A stretch of 38,694 nt of DNA from an uncultured Verrucomicrobiales bacterium (GCA_937891465.1 CALAHF010000196.1:1-38694), one strand, 5' to 3'; positions 18,566 through 27,423 are shown, counted from the first letter of the stretch. Program-made: numbers and translations. The notes: a model not told the origin generated them from the sequence alone.

Positions 18566-18772
18566 TTTGGCGCAAGGGTTGGGGTGTTAAAGAGGGATTT
18601 CTACTCGTGCCTATTTTGCATTTAATTGCAATCCCCTATGGAATGGCAGCATATGGCCCGTATGTAAATGCAAAAATCATTTAATTTTTGCGTCCTATTT
18701 CACCCCAAGTTGTCATCGCGAGTTGCCGCGTGACAAAAAATCACGAAATTGTCATCAATTTCAGGCCGCTTT
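18566..18772. other. Intergenic region upstream of the 2402-aa exoprotein, with two hairpins
   Basis: No gene is visible. GCAAAAAT-CATTTA-ATTTTTGC (18670-18691) is a perfect 8-bp inverted repeat. TGTCA(T)CGCG-AGTTGC-CGCGTGACA (18711-18735) is a 9-bp stem with one bulge. TTGCATTTAATTGCAA is also palindromic at its ends (about 18617-18632). One of these may end the menC transcript or act as an operator for the exoprotein gene. None has a clear T tract on the minus strand, so I do not call a terminator. Confidence 0.4.
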
Positions 18773-19738
18773 TTACCGCTCTCCCGAATCCGGTGCGTCG
18801 CAATCTCGCGATTTGAGTTCCTCCCAATCAAGCGATTCCAGGAGTGTTTGGGATTTTTCGGCAAATGCACTTCCTTCTTTGAAGTACGCCCCTCGGGTTT
18901 CGATGGCGTCGAAAAATGGCTCACGCTCAAAAAGTTCGTGCGTCAACAACCCGCAATCCACCTGAATAGCGCACTTTCCAGCCCAATAGGCCGCCCGGAG
19001 CTGCCCAATCGCATGGTCCATGTAACTGGTGATAATCACGTCCTTTCCTTCCCGTCTGGCCGCTTCAACCAGGGAAGCTGTGTCAACAAGCGCCGGTTTG
19101 ACCACCCACCAATCTGAAATCGCGGCTTTTTCGGGGATCTCGAGCCCTCGATCTGCAGCCAGCGGAATATTAGCATCTTTTAATAATCGCCATTCCTTAG
19201 AATTCCACAAAACCGGATCTTCAAGAAATTCAATGCGATCTCTAATTTCCAGACTTTTCCACCACTCGACCAATTCGCTCGCCGATTTCCCGGTTTCATT
19301 AAAATCCACTCGAATTCGAAATCCCGCATCCGACCACCGCAACATTTCCGCTTTCAAAAAATCCAGCTGATTCCCGTCACCTTTCAATTTTACGGTTCGG
19401 AACCCTTTTTCAAAAATGGATGCTGGATCGGTGCTTTCCGAATCCACGCAGGTAAAATGGCTTTTTGGAATCGAAACGCTCCCCAATTCGCTCAGCCAAT
19501 CCACATTCGCCGCCCGAAGCGCTTGTTCGATCAGTGGGGTCGAATTTCCATTGCGCAATTTTTCCAACTGCCCTTCCAGCGGATCGTCCCCCAGCTCAGG
19601 CCATGGATGAATGCACCCGACTCCCGGTCCGCTATCAAACCGAATCAGGACGCCGCAATGGCCTCGGCGATCGCTCTGCGCATTCAGACCCGTCCGGCTG
19701 AACAACTCGTATCGATGAATTTGAAGATTCCCGTTCAT
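18773..19738 (-). CDS. menC: o-Succinylbenzoate synthase (MenC), enolase superfamily
   Basis: The enzyme dehydrates SHCHC to o-succinylbenzoate in cytoplasmic menaquinone biosynthesis. The 321-residue length is normal for MenC. The enolase-superfamily set is visible in order: TVKLKG with the catalytic K-x-K (K117/K119), metal ligands D145 (RVDFN), E173 (FLEDP) and D196 (AADRG), and the opposite-face lysine K214 (WWVVKPALV). The N-terminal capping domain is short and divergent. Its start overlaps the menA stop by one base (TAATG), so the two are translationally coupled. An N-succinylamino-acid racemase activity is possible in this family, but the direct link with menA favours OSB synthase. Confidence 0.9.
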   Translation of the reverse strand: MNGNLQIHRYELFSRTGLNAQSDRRGHCGVLIRFDSGPGVGCIHPWPELGDDPLEGQLEKLRNGNSTPLIEQALRAANVDWLSELGSVSIPKSHFTCVDSESTDPASIFEKGFRTVKLKGDGNQLDFLKAEMLRWSDAGFRIRVDFNETGKSASELVEWWKSLEIRDRIEFLEDPVLWNSKEWRLLKDANIPLAADRGLEIPEKAAISDWWVVKPALVDTASLVEAARREGKDVIITSYMDHAIGQLRAAYWAGKCAIQVDCGLLTHELFEREPFFDAIETRGAYFKEGSAFAEKSQTLLESLDWEELKSRDCDAPDSGER

Positions 19739-20637
19739 TAAATTCTCCAGAAAAACAGGGTGATCACCACCGCAAAGCCAATCAGCATCAGACCGCTCAG
19801 CGCCAGATACTTGTTATAAATCGGCCCCGGCTCGTTTTTTCGAACCCCTTTCGCGATGCCCTGACCAACGATTAGCAGAATAACAAAACCAATCTCTCCA
19901 AAATGGTTCCGCGTCTGAAAAGCCATCAAAAAACCGATGACAGCTGGAGTTACAACTAGCAGAAAAATTTCAATCCTCGCAAATCGCTTTCCGAAACGCA
20001 CCGCCAGCGTTCGTTTGCCCGTGCCCGAATCCTCCGCGACATCCCGCAGATTGTTGATCGCAATCAACACGGTCGAATACAGCCCCGTCATCAGCGCCAG
20101 CAACCAGACTTGCAGAGGAGCCGGCCACTCGCCGGTTTGAACCCAATACGAGCCGACCACCGCGACAAATCCGAAAAACAGAATCACGAACAATTCCCCC
20201 AATCCCCGATACGCCAACGGCACCGGCCCGCCGGTATAGCCATAGGCCAAAAAGAGCGCGATCACCCCGATCACGATAATTACCGGCCCCCGCTCCATGA
20301 TCATCGGAATCGAAATCAGCGCCGCCAACAGACAAAATCCCATCGCAGCGCCCAGCACCATTTTTTGCGACAACATCCCGCTCGCCGTCACCCGAATCGG
20401 CCCCAACCGCTTTTCCGTGTCCGCCCCTTTTTTGAAATCAATCGCATCGTTAAAAAAATTCGTCGCGATTTGAATGCAGATACAGCTCAGCAGCGTACAC
20501 CTCAGCAAGAGCCACGAAAAATCACCGTCGCCGAACAGGACCGGTACATTCCCCACCCACACCGGCACAATCGCCGCCGGCAGGGTTTTCGGACGAGCCG
20601 CAAGCAGCCACGATTTCAGCGAATTGGTTTCAACCAT
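19738..20637 (-). CDS. menA: 1,4-Dihydroxy-2-naphthoate polyprenyltransferase (MenA)
   Basis: This integral-membrane UbiA-family enzyme prenylates DHNA to demethylmenaquinone. It has 299 residues from ATG 20637, the usual family length. The start was chosen because GGTGAGGAG directly precedes it and SWLLAARPKTLPAAIVPV is the typical MenA N-terminus; an upstream ATG at 20853 would add 72 residues with no membrane or family character. The two prenyl-diphosphate/Mg motifs are present: NFFNDAIDFKKGAD (60-73) and NNLRDVAEDSGTGKRTLA (about 195-212). Hydrophobic segments fit about nine helices. It is the first gene of menA-menC and diverges from the hydrolase gene starting at 20844, so its promoter should be in 20638-20843. 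Confidence 0.92.
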   Translation of the reverse strand: MVETNSLKSWLLAARPKTLPAAIVPVWVGNVPVLFGDGDFSWLLLRCTLLSCICIQIATNFFNDAIDFKKGADTEKRLGPIRVTASGMLSQKMVLGAAMGFCLLAALISIPMIMERGPVIIVIGVIALFLAYGYTGGPVPLAYRGLGELFVILFFGFVAVVGSYWVQTGEWPAPLQVWLLALMTGLYSTVLIAINNLRDVAEDSGTGKRTLAVRFGKRFARIEIFLLVVTPAVIGFLMAFQTRNHFGEIGFVILLIVGQGIAKGVRKNEPGPIYNKYLALSGLMLIGFAVVITLFFWRI

Positions 20638-20683
20638 CTCCTCACCGTTGCCGCAGATATCGTCGCAATCTAGAATTTTCTGC

Positions 20684-20704
20684 GATCCAACCCTGCCGGT
20701 TCGA
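20684..20704 (+). repeat. Decayed copy of the dispersed repeat, locus E
   Basis: The 21-nt stretch beginning GATCCAACCCTG and ending GGTTCGA matches the minus-strand unit at about 37326-37346 (GAACCAACCC...GGTTCGA) at 17 of 21 positions. It lies in the divergent menA/hydrolase intergenic region. A weaker similar stretch (GAATCAACGGGATTGG) is at about 20757. Confidence 0.35.
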
Positions 20705-20843
20705 TGAAGACACTTTAAATACACCTCTTCAGCAGAACATGATCGCTGCCGCCTCTGAATCAACGGGATTGGTGCTTCAAATAATTCCAGTAATGGGAAC
20801 CAGCCTTGCAAGGGTTCGGCTTCCTGCCACACTTGGCGAAGAA

Positions 20844-22862
20844 ATGAAGACACTCATCTTTGGAATTTTAACTCTCATCTCGTTCAGCGTCTTTGCGGAG
20901 AATGAGGCTGCGCCTGCCAAAAAGCTCCCCAAGGTTCTTCTTATAGGGGATTCGATATCAAAAGGCTACACGCCCTATGTGGTTGAGATGATGAGTGAGC
21001 AGGCGCTTGTCACTCACAATAAAGGCAACGCGGGACCCGCGATGCGGGGGCTGGAAAATATCGATGAATGGTTGGCGGTAGACGAATGGGACGTGATTCA
21101 TTTCAACTGGGGTCTGCATGACATGTATTTGTGGAACTATAAAGAATCCGACCGGGCGCCGGCCGCCTACGAAAAGAGGCTCGACACTCTGGTGCAACGT
21201 CTGAAAAAAACCGGAGCCAGACTCATCTGGGCGACGACCACACCGGCTTGTCCCGGGGCGGAAAAAAAATGTAAGGTGAAAATTGATCCGGCAACTGAGC
21301 AGCAATTTCTGGAGGCAGCAATGCGGGTCATGAAAAAACACGAAATCCAGGTGAATGACCTGCATGCGTTTATGGCGTCGAAACGGGGAGCCTATTCGAT
21401 TGCGGATAATGATGTCCATTACACTCAGGAAGGCTCCCAAAAACTGGCTGAACAAGTCGCGGCAGCCATCAGACCGCTGTTAAACGCCGAATCGCCAATT
21501 GAAGCGACTATCAGCAGGAACATTGTGGGTTATGAACTTTATCAAGCCTCCAAAACGTTTTCGGTGAATACAGGCAGCGTAAAAGTGAAGCCCTTCAATG
21601 ATCTGGGATGGCACCTGGTTATCATTCCCGGCAAAGACGCAAGTGAATCCAAAGTGACTCTGAAAGTGGAGGGAGCAGCCACATTGGAGGGCTACACTTT
21701 TTCCCCCTGGAAGCCCCGATACAATTATTGGAAAGCAAATGGGGACTCGATTGAAGTGGACATTATGCCCGAAGGCTGGGGCTGGTATTTTCTGCGCAAA
21801 CCATTGCCGCTTTCCACCCTGAAAAGAAATGACCCGGAACACATGATCGTCACCAAAGAGACGGTGGTGGAAAAGGCAAAATTCCCGGTTGTTGATATCC
21901 ATACTCATGTTGCCCTGTATGATCGTGATCCGAAAGAATATTTGAAAATTCTCGATGAGACGGGCGTTGCGGTCATCGTCGATTCACCAATGGCCAGCTT
22001 TGGTCAAACCACAGAAGACGGTTACCAAATGTTGGAGAAGGTTTACCCTGATCGCTATTTAACTTTTGGCACGATTGATTTCAACAGCAGGCATCAGGAC
22101 GACTTTTCGAAGGAGGCGATCACAAAGTTGGAAGCGGATGTGAAAACAATGGGGATCCCGGGGGTGGGGGAAACTCATGACAAAGGCGCGGGAGTTTTCG
22201 GTCATGCGTTGCGACCTGACCGCCGGGGGCCGGTGCATATTAATGACGAACGGTTCATGCCGCTGTGGCGTGCGGCCGCTCGATTAAAACTGCCGGTTCT
22301 GCTACATATCTCGGAGCCTTTTGGTAATTATGTTAAATTCGAGGAACACCCGAATGCGCGCTGGGGGAGAGTTTCGAGGAAGTATAGTCTGTGGGGAACG
22401 CGGGTGTTGTCGCACGCTGAAATGATGGAGCGGAGGAACTCTCTGATGGATGAAATTCCCGACCTGATTCTCATCGGGGCGCACATGGGAAGTCTGGAGT
22501 CGGATTTGGCTGAGCTCGGTAAGACACTGGATAAGTATCCGAATTTTTATGTCGAAATCGGTCAGCGACATACGTGGTTTGGTCAGCAACCGAATCTGGC
22601 CCGGAAGTTTTTCACCAAATACCAGGACCGAATTTTGTTTGGCCAGGACGGAACCAAAACCGTGGCAGAGTATCGCCTGCATTTCCGATTTCTTGAGACC
22701 GATGATGATCTGATCGTCTTTTCCAAGAACCGTCCTCCTGTTTACGGTCTCAACCTGCCGGATGAAGTTTTGAAGAAGGTCTATTATGGCAACGCTGCGA
22801 AATTGATGCCGCGTGTTAAAAAAGCTCTGCAGAATCAATACCCGGATCTCACGTTCCCCTGA
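20844..22862 (+). CDS. Secreted fusion of SGNH/GDSL hydrolase and amidohydrolase-2 domains
   Basis: A 672-residue, probably exported protein with two catalytic domains. I start at ATG 20844 because a signal peptide follows (MKTLIFGILTLISFSVFA); an upstream ATG at 20739 has none. The N-terminal SGNH domain (about 28-215) has IGDSISKGY (S37), a block-III NWGLHD where GxND is usual (Asn replaced by His92), and DNDVHYTQEG with His192. A middle beta-rich stretch of about 240-340 is unassigned. The C-terminal amidohydrolase_2-like TIM barrel (about 348-672) has metal/catalytic residues H353 and H355 (DIHTH), H488 (LLHISEP), H547 (GAHMGS) and D602 (FGQDGT). One protein may remove an ester group and then hydrolyse or decarboxylate the product; the substrate is unknown. 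It is transcribed opposite to menA. Confidence 0.8.
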   Translation: MKTLIFGILTLISFSVFAENEAAPAKKLPKVLLIGDSISKGYTPYVVEMMSEQALVTHNKGNAGPAMRGLENIDEWLAVDEWDVIHFNWGLHDMYLWNYKESDRAPAAYEKRLDTLVQRLKKTGARLIWATTTPACPGAEKKCKVKIDPATEQQFLEAAMRVMKKHEIQVNDLHAFMASKRGAYSIADNDVHYTQEGSQKLAEQVAAAIRPLLNAESPIEATISRNIVGYELYQASKTFSVNTGSVKVKPFNDLGWHLVIIPGKDASESKVTLKVEGAATLEGYTFSPWKPRYNYWKANGDSIEVDIMPEGWGWYFLRKPLPLSTLKRNDPEHMIVTKETVVEKAKFPVVDIHTHVALYDRDPKEYLKILDETGVAVIVDSPMASFGQTTEDGYQMLEKVYPDRYLTFGTIDFNSRHQDDFSKEAITKLEADVKTMGIPGVGETHDKGAGVFGHALRPDRRGPVHINDERFMPLWRAAARLKLPVLLHISEPFGNYVKFEEHPNARWGRVSRKYSLWGTRVLSHAEMMERRNSLMDEIPDLILIGAHMGSLESDLAELGKTLDKYPNFYVEIGQRHTWFGQQPNLARKFFTKYQDRILFGQDGTKTVAEYRLHFRFLETDDDLIVFSKNRPPVYGLNLPDEVLKKVYYGNAAKLMPRVKKALQNQYPDLTFP

Positions 22863-23153
22863 GGTCGTATTCATCGGTCTCGCTCATGAGCAGGACACTG
22901 CTCTCGATGTGAAAGGCCGCCGATTTCTTATCGGCCGAAAATAAACCATTTCGTAGCGGTCCAGCAATTCCCCGGCCCGCAGCATTGACTCCAAACCGTT
23001 TTCATGGCCCACTCTTGCCATGTAGACAAGAATTCACCCTTTCTCCCCCAGCGCCGTTAAAAACCATTGAAAAAGGAAATTCCGATCAGCCCTTTATGGA
23101 AACCGAAGAACATCCTATGGAGTCCCCCGGCCCTCTGAAAGCGATAGGTATCA
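22863..23153. other. Intergenic stretch with a possible minus-strand gene tail
   Basis: No plus-strand gene is convincing. On the minus strand a 50-codon open frame (22849-23001) ends in a TGA inside the preceding gene's 3' end and reads ...KSAAFHIESSVLLMSETDEY. It looks protein-like but has no start of its own, so it may be the tail of a decayed gene. A GCCGAT/ATCGGC hairpin at about 22920-22940 has no T tract. Confidence 0.3.
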
Positions 23154-23720
23154 ATGTCGGAATCGTCGTGGTGGTCGGCGTTCTGGTTGGGGAATCCATT
23201 CCAATTTTCCAGCGCAGGCGAAAACCTGAGTTCGTACGAGCACAATGGCGTTCACCTCAATGACGGTGATGGCGAATTCATTGACATGTCATTTCTGACG
23301 GGTGCGGACAGCCCGGGCGATGGGAGGTCCGTGGTTTCGTGCGACATCACCGGTGATGGCATGCCGGAACTGCTAGTGCGTCAGGTCGGAGGTGGTTCGT
23401 TGATTGTTTATGAAAACCGTTTTCCAAAGGCAAACTGGCTGCGCGTTTCTCTTCGGGGAACCAAGAGCAATCGTCAGGGAATCGGGAGTAAAGTGGTTTG
23501 CGAAGTTGAAGGACGAACCATCCGCCGGGAATTGTATCCAGCGACAAATTTTCAATCTCAGTCCCCCGCTCTGGTCGAGCTTGGATTGGGAGACGCTAAA
23601 AAAATTGAAACATTGAAAATCAGTTGGCCCTCAGGAATTGAACTGGAGCTTGATGATTTGCCGATCAATTCGCATATCGAAATCGAAGAATCGGGTGCGT
23701 TTCGGATCGTCAACGATTGA
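23154..23720 (+). pseudogene. Truncated FG-GAP/VCBS protein with ASPIC/UnbV C-terminal domain
   Basis: Only the C-terminal part of a usually large secreted propeller protein is present. GENLSSYEHNGVHLNDGDG followed by DMSFLTGADSPGDGRSVVSCDITGDG corresponds to the last FG-GAP-type calcium-loop repeats. It is followed by the ASPIC/UnbV domain (NWLRVSLRGTKSNRQGIGSKV, RRELYPATNF, LGLGDAKKIETLKISWPSG). The 188-residue frame can start at ATG 23154 but has no signal peptide, and the upstream ~290 bp contain no matching propeller blades. I read it as a 5'-deleted remnant. The coding frame over the preserved part is intact, so the loss may be recent or it may be a short expressed protein. Confidence 0.6.
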
Positions 23721-23746
23721 AAAAAGAGAGCGTTCTTACAACGCTT
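23721..23746 (-). terminator. Intrinsic terminator after the sulfatase gene
   Basis: On the minus strand, AGCGTT (23741-23746), loop GTAAG, AACGCT (23730-23735), followed by CTCTTTTTTC. It lies 37 nt past the sulfatase stop codon, just before the convergent ASPIC remnant. The stem is short (6 bp plus a wobble pair) but the T run is good. Confidence 0.6.
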
Positions 23747-23782
23747 GATGGACGTGTGGTGCACCTCGGAGAGTGACCGGGA

Positions 23783-25135
23783 TCACTTGTCTTCGTGGCT
23801 ACCACGCCACTTCAGCAAGTCGCTCATCATGGTGGATTCGATCGCTTCCAATTCAGGAGTTCCCGTCAGATTGTTGAGTTCATAGGGGTCTATCGACAAA
23901 TCGAAGAACTGTTTTTCGTCCGTCAGCAAATGATGAATCAACTTGTGATTTTTCATTCGCATCGCCCGGGTCACCGTTTCGCGATTTGGATCGTGGTAGG
24001 AAAAAAACAATCGGTCGCGGCCTCCGCGCCGTCCCTCGTATTGCCCGAGTAAACTTTCCCCTTCGACCTCTTTGGGAATCTCCAGTTGGCCGGCGTCACA
24101 AATCGTTGGCAGGATGTCCATCGTGCTGACCAGTGCTGAATTTATTTTTGAAAACCGCTTTAAATTCGGATGCCTCACAATCAGTGAAGTCCGCAAGCCC
24201 TCTTCATACATCGTCTGCTTGCCGATGATCCCGTGAGATCCCATCGACATGCCTTTTACGCTGGAAAAAATCACCAGCGTATTTTCGGCGAGGCCTTTCT
24301 GATTGAGCGTCTCAAGGATCCGCCCGATGTGAAAATCCATGTGCTCGATCATGGCGTAATATTCCGCCAACGTTTTTCGAATGTCAGACTCGGTCCGCGG
24401 AAGTGGCAACACCGTCTCGTCACGGATCGCTGGATTGAATTGTTTGAACGGCGGCTTCGCCATGAAATTCGGCGGAAGCTGAATCGTTGCCGGATCGTAT
24501 TTCCCCTCGTAGCCCGGCGGCGCACGAAACGCGTCATGCGCGACAGTGTAGGCCACGACAAGGCAAAATGGCTTGGGGTGATTTTTATTGAGATACTTCA
24601 CCGCGTCATCAGAAAACGCCGTTGTTGAATACACCTTCGAAATCTCCCGGTCTTCCGCTTCACCGCCAAAGGGCGTCAACGCCATCGCAAACTGATCGAA
24701 TTTTCCGCCCGCCCAACAGCGCCCACCGGATGTGTAACCGCGCGTCCACGGTTTGCCATCGTTGTGCCATTTTCCAATGAACGAGGTTTCGTATCCCCCC
24801 GCCGACAACAGTTTTGGAAGCGTCGGCGCGTCGTCAGGAATTGTTTTCCCATTAAAAGTGACACCGCTCGACCAGCTATCCTGACTGGTGTAAACACACG
24901 CGCGACTTGGTGTGCAGATCGGATTCGGCGTAAAACAGCGATTGAAATAAACGCCCTCGCTGGCGAGCCGATCCAGGTTCGGCGTTCGAATCACCTCATT
25001 GCCGGAGCATCCCAGCGCCCGGTAATTGTGATCGTCGCTGAGAAGCAAAATCACGTTTAACGGATCCCCTGCCCGCGAATTCTGAGGGCACAAAACCAGC
25101 AAGAAAATAGACAGATAGAAAATAGTTCTCATCAT
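23783..25135 (-). CDS. Exported FGly-type sulfatase with altered second metal-ligand pair
   Basis: A 450-residue secreted sulfatase of the alkaline-phosphatase superfamily, expected to remove sulfate esters from polysaccharide. It has a signal peptide (MMRTIFYLSIFLLVLCPQNSRA). D34/D35 (LLLSDDH) are the first metal pair. CTPSR with Cys74 is the site converted to formylglycine. IGKWH (K122/H124), VAH (H200) and GKQTMYEE (K306) are normal active-site positions. However, the usual SDNG/SDHG motif that supplies the other two metal ligands reads SSVKG, so V293-K294 replace Asp-Asn/His (codons at 24254-24259), with no frameshift around it. The enzyme may be inactive, bind metal differently or have another role. 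It lies 39 bp downstream of the SGNH esterase and is probably co-transcribed. No sulfatase-maturating enzyme is in the window. Confidence 0.9.
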   Translation of the reverse strand: MMRTIFYLSIFLLVLCPQNSRAGDPLNVILLLSDDHNYRALGCSGNEVIRTPNLDRLASEGVYFNRCFTPNPICTPSRACVYTSQDSWSSGVTFNGKTIPDDAPTLPKLLSAGGYETSFIGKWHNDGKPWTRGYTSGGRCWAGGKFDQFAMALTPFGGEAEDREISKVYSTTAFSDDAVKYLNKNHPKPFCLVVAYTVAHDAFRAPPGYEGKYDPATIQLPPNFMAKPPFKQFNPAIRDETVLPLPRTESDIRKTLAEYYAMIEHMDFHIGRILETLNQKGLAENTLVIFSSVKGMSMGSHGIIGKQTMYEEGLRTSLIVRHPNLKRFSKINSALVSTMDILPTICDAGQLEIPKEVEGESLLGQYEGRRGGRDRLFFSYHDPNRETVTRAMRMKNHKLIHHLLTDEKQFFDLSIDPYELNNLTGTPELEAIESTMMSDLLKWRGSHEDK

Positions 25136-25152
25136 CGCTGGATTGTCGAAAC

Positions 25153-25173
25153 GAACCCTATTGGATCGTAAAA
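25153..25173 (-). repeat. Dispersed repeat, locus C (half element)
   Basis: On the minus strand TTTTACGATCCAATAGGGTTC starts two bases past the stop codon of the SGNH esterase (25175) and continues as GTTTCGAC. It matches the core at loci B and D, including the TTTTTACGATCCAA lead-in of locus D, but has no second arm. It occupies most of the 39-bp gap before the sulfatase gene. Confidence 0.6.
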
Positions 25174-25174
25174 A

Positions 25175-27403
25175 TTAGAAAATCCGGACGGACCACGTTT
25201 TAACCGGAGTTCGGCTCAGTCGCAGGGTTTGGAGCGACAATGCGTTTTTGTAATACAAACCGGCAAGGTGCGCGCCATCTAGATTCATCTCGGGGGCAGT
25301 CAAAACGAATTGCGACTCTCTAGGATACTCGACCGCTCCGGTTTTCGGGTTCAACCGCCCAAGTAAGATCACCGTCTGCAAACCCAAAATGGAATCCGGC
25401 GAGCCCGCTTGCCATTCGTGACGAAAAAGATAACTCCGCGGAATCCGAATTTCGAGCCGCCGGGTATCCGCATTTACCGTTTTCATTGTTGATGTTATCC
25501 CGCGCGCATCAAGAATCATGTTGTAGCCATTTCCAAAAGAGCCCAGCTGAATGGGATGCGTGATTCCCGGCCCACCACGATAGAGCGCACCAATCCGAAC
25601 GGCTTCGACAAAACCAAAGGTGCGAACTTCACTTTGTGGCCTCGCATCAACATAAACCTCTGCCATGACCGCCGCCTGGTCGCCCAGGTCCTGCAAATTG
25701 AGGCCTTCCAATTCCGCCACGATAAACAGGGCATCGGCATCGGCATCGGCACGAATCGTGACCCCGGGCTGCCCATTCAGCGACTGTGCTCCAGCAGATG
25801 GATTCCCCACCGCATATTGGCCGTGGGGCGACAACGCCACTTTCTCACCGATCACCAAATCCTTACTAGCTTCAACTTCGCGATCGAACCGAATTTTTTT
25901 TCCATCCACTTCAACTTCCACAAACAAGCCTTTCTGAAAACGAGCTGCCCCAGCGGGTGGTCGAAATGGAAACTTCGCCTCGAACTTCTTATCTCCGAGC
26001 GGCGGAAGCGAAAACGGGATGGCTGGCGCAATCTCATCTCCCATTCCAACACGATACTTTCCGCTTACCGCTTTCTGTGTGCCGTTCAGGAGGTTCCATT
26101 CAATTCGCAAGGTGTCACTGACTTGCTCAACAAATCGGCTTCGCCAGGCGACAGTGATTGGAGAGAGCTTGACGCGGCGAGGCTCAAGAATTTCGGTTCG
26201 TTTTCCATCAGAAAGCACATAGGACAGACGCATTTCGGTGTCATTCACACTCCACGGACCATAAAAAACGCTGCCATCAGGATGCTTACCCACCACGTGA
26301 CGATTGTAGATAAAATCGATGAGCTTGTTTTTTCCCGCAGGTAAAATGAATTCCGTTTCGGTAAATTCGGGATCCAATCTTCCTTCCCACGCGAGCGCGC
26401 CGAGAGTTCCGACTCGAAGTTCATTGCTCTGATTTCGAAGCGACAATGTCACTTTGACTTGCCGCTCATTCACAAATTCGGCATTCCCTGTGATCGTGTA
26501 ATCCGATGCCTCGGGCAAATTCATCAACTCATCAAACATCGCCAACCCCATGTACTCATTGGCCTTATGGTTTGGGTGGAGCTCCTCCAGCGTCAGCATT
26601 TTCGGTCCCCAGTCCATGATCCGCTCCAATCGGGTATTCACAATCTTCATGGCTTCATCCGGCTCCACGTCCAACTCCTGAGAACCGCCCCAACGGGAAA
26701 GTGACTGTCCCAAGTCGATAAAAAGCACGCCGTTGGCGTCCGCCACATCCCTGGCCGTCATTGTATAAGGACGAGTCAGTCCCCAGTTGATCGCGCCTTT
26801 TCCGCCCATACGAACGATGTTCGGCCCGAGAACAATCACATCAGCCTGACGAGATTTTGCGGCATCGATAAGATATTGAAGGGCCCGCCGATACTGGTCC
26901 AGCGGCACTTTTCGCAACGCGTCGTTGATGCCATAATTGATCGTGATCAGATCAGGATCGTGGACAAACACCTCCGTCGTCATATTTTGAATGCCATCGA
27001 TCATGCAACGTCCCGGTTTTGCCAGGTTTTCGAAAAGAATTTCATCGCCCAGATACGGAGTCGGCTTCTGCGGAATCTTGGCAGGCGGATTGACCAACCG
27101 CACGCCCCCTGGATAAAAGAACTCCTTCGCAAGCTTGTTCAAAAAGATCCCCGGATATCCGATGTGCGAATTGCCGTGATTCTTGGAATCATTTGGCAAA
27201 ACCGAATTCCCCCACGTCACGCTATCGCCCATTGTGACCACGTAAACGGGACTTTTTGCCTCCAACTTCGCAGCGGTTCGCGGGATATATTTTTTCAGTC
27301 GGGCACTTTGTTGGGGAGTACGGGGAAATGCATCCGCCGACGTCCCGGAAAAGAATCCAGCAGCCAACACTATGAGTGTCGCGATTTCGCAATACTTTCG
27401 CAT
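25175..27403 (-). CDS. Secreted SGNH/GDSL hydrolase with C-terminal binding-type beta domains
   Basis: A 742-residue exported esterase-like protein. It has a signal peptide (MRKYCEIATLIVLAAGFFSGTSADA) and an SGNH hydrolase domain at about 50-295. That domain has GDSVTWG (S61), a long insertion rich in Pro/Lys, INYGINDA (N160), and LHPNH with His276. Residues about 300-480 resemble beta-sandwich domains. About 520-742 (ADALFIVAELEGL...YVDARP...LEIRIPRSYL) resembles a CBM9/DOMON-like carbohydrate-binding fold, but that is weak inference. The role may be deacetylation or de-esterification of a complex glycan alongside the sulfatase that follows 39 bp later. A good sigma-70-type promoter lies 35-63 nt upstream. 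No Shine-Dalgarno is visible. Confidence 0.78.
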   Translation of the reverse strand: MRKYCEIATLIVLAAGFFSGTSADAFPRTPQQSARLKKYIPRTAAKLEAKSPVYVVTMGDSVTWGNSVLPNDSKNHGNSHIGYPGIFLNKLAKEFFYPGGVRLVNPPAKIPQKPTPYLGDEILFENLAKPGRCMIDGIQNMTTEVFVHDPDLITINYGINDALRKVPLDQYRRALQYLIDAAKSRQADVIVLGPNIVRMGGKGAINWGLTRPYTMTARDVADANGVLFIDLGQSLSRWGGSQELDVEPDEAMKIVNTRLERIMDWGPKMLTLEELHPNHKANEYMGLAMFDELMNLPEASDYTITGNAEFVNERQVKVTLSLRNQSNELRVGTLGALAWEGRLDPEFTETEFILPAGKNKLIDFIYNRHVVGKHPDGSVFYGPWSVNDTEMRLSYVLSDGKRTEILEPRRVKLSPITVAWRSRFVEQVSDTLRIEWNLLNGTQKAVSGKYRVGMGDEIAPAIPFSLPPLGDKKFEAKFPFRPPAGAARFQKGLFVEVEVDGKKIRFDREVEASKDLVIGEKVALSPHGQYAVGNPSAGAQSLNGQPGVTIRADADADALFIVAELEGLNLQDLGDQAAVMAEVYVDARPQSEVRTFGFVEAVRIGALYRGGPGITHPIQLGSFGNGYNMILDARGITSTMKTVNADTRRLEIRIPRSYLFRHEWQAGSPDSILGLQTVILLGRLNPKTGAVEYPRESQFVLTAPEMNLDGAHLAGLYYKNALSLQTLRLSRTPVKTWSVRIF

Positions 27404-27423
27404 TATTAACTATCGAGAATTAG

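Noticed and set aside
20110-20673. 187-codon plus-strand open frame rich in His/Arg/Pro
   Set aside because: It is antisense to menA, whose membrane-protein codons give this composition; menA has clear catalytic motifs.
20638-20853. 72-residue N-terminal extension of MenA from ATG 20853
   Set aside because: It contains no membrane segment or family similarity and includes a decayed dispersed repeat. ATG 20637 follows GAGGAG and gives the normal 299-residue MenA.
24230-24290. Frameshift in the sulfatase as the reason for the missing SDNG/SDHG motif
   Set aside because: The frame on both sides (TLVIFSS before, GMSMGSHGIIGKQ after) aligns with the family without a gap; only two codons differ.
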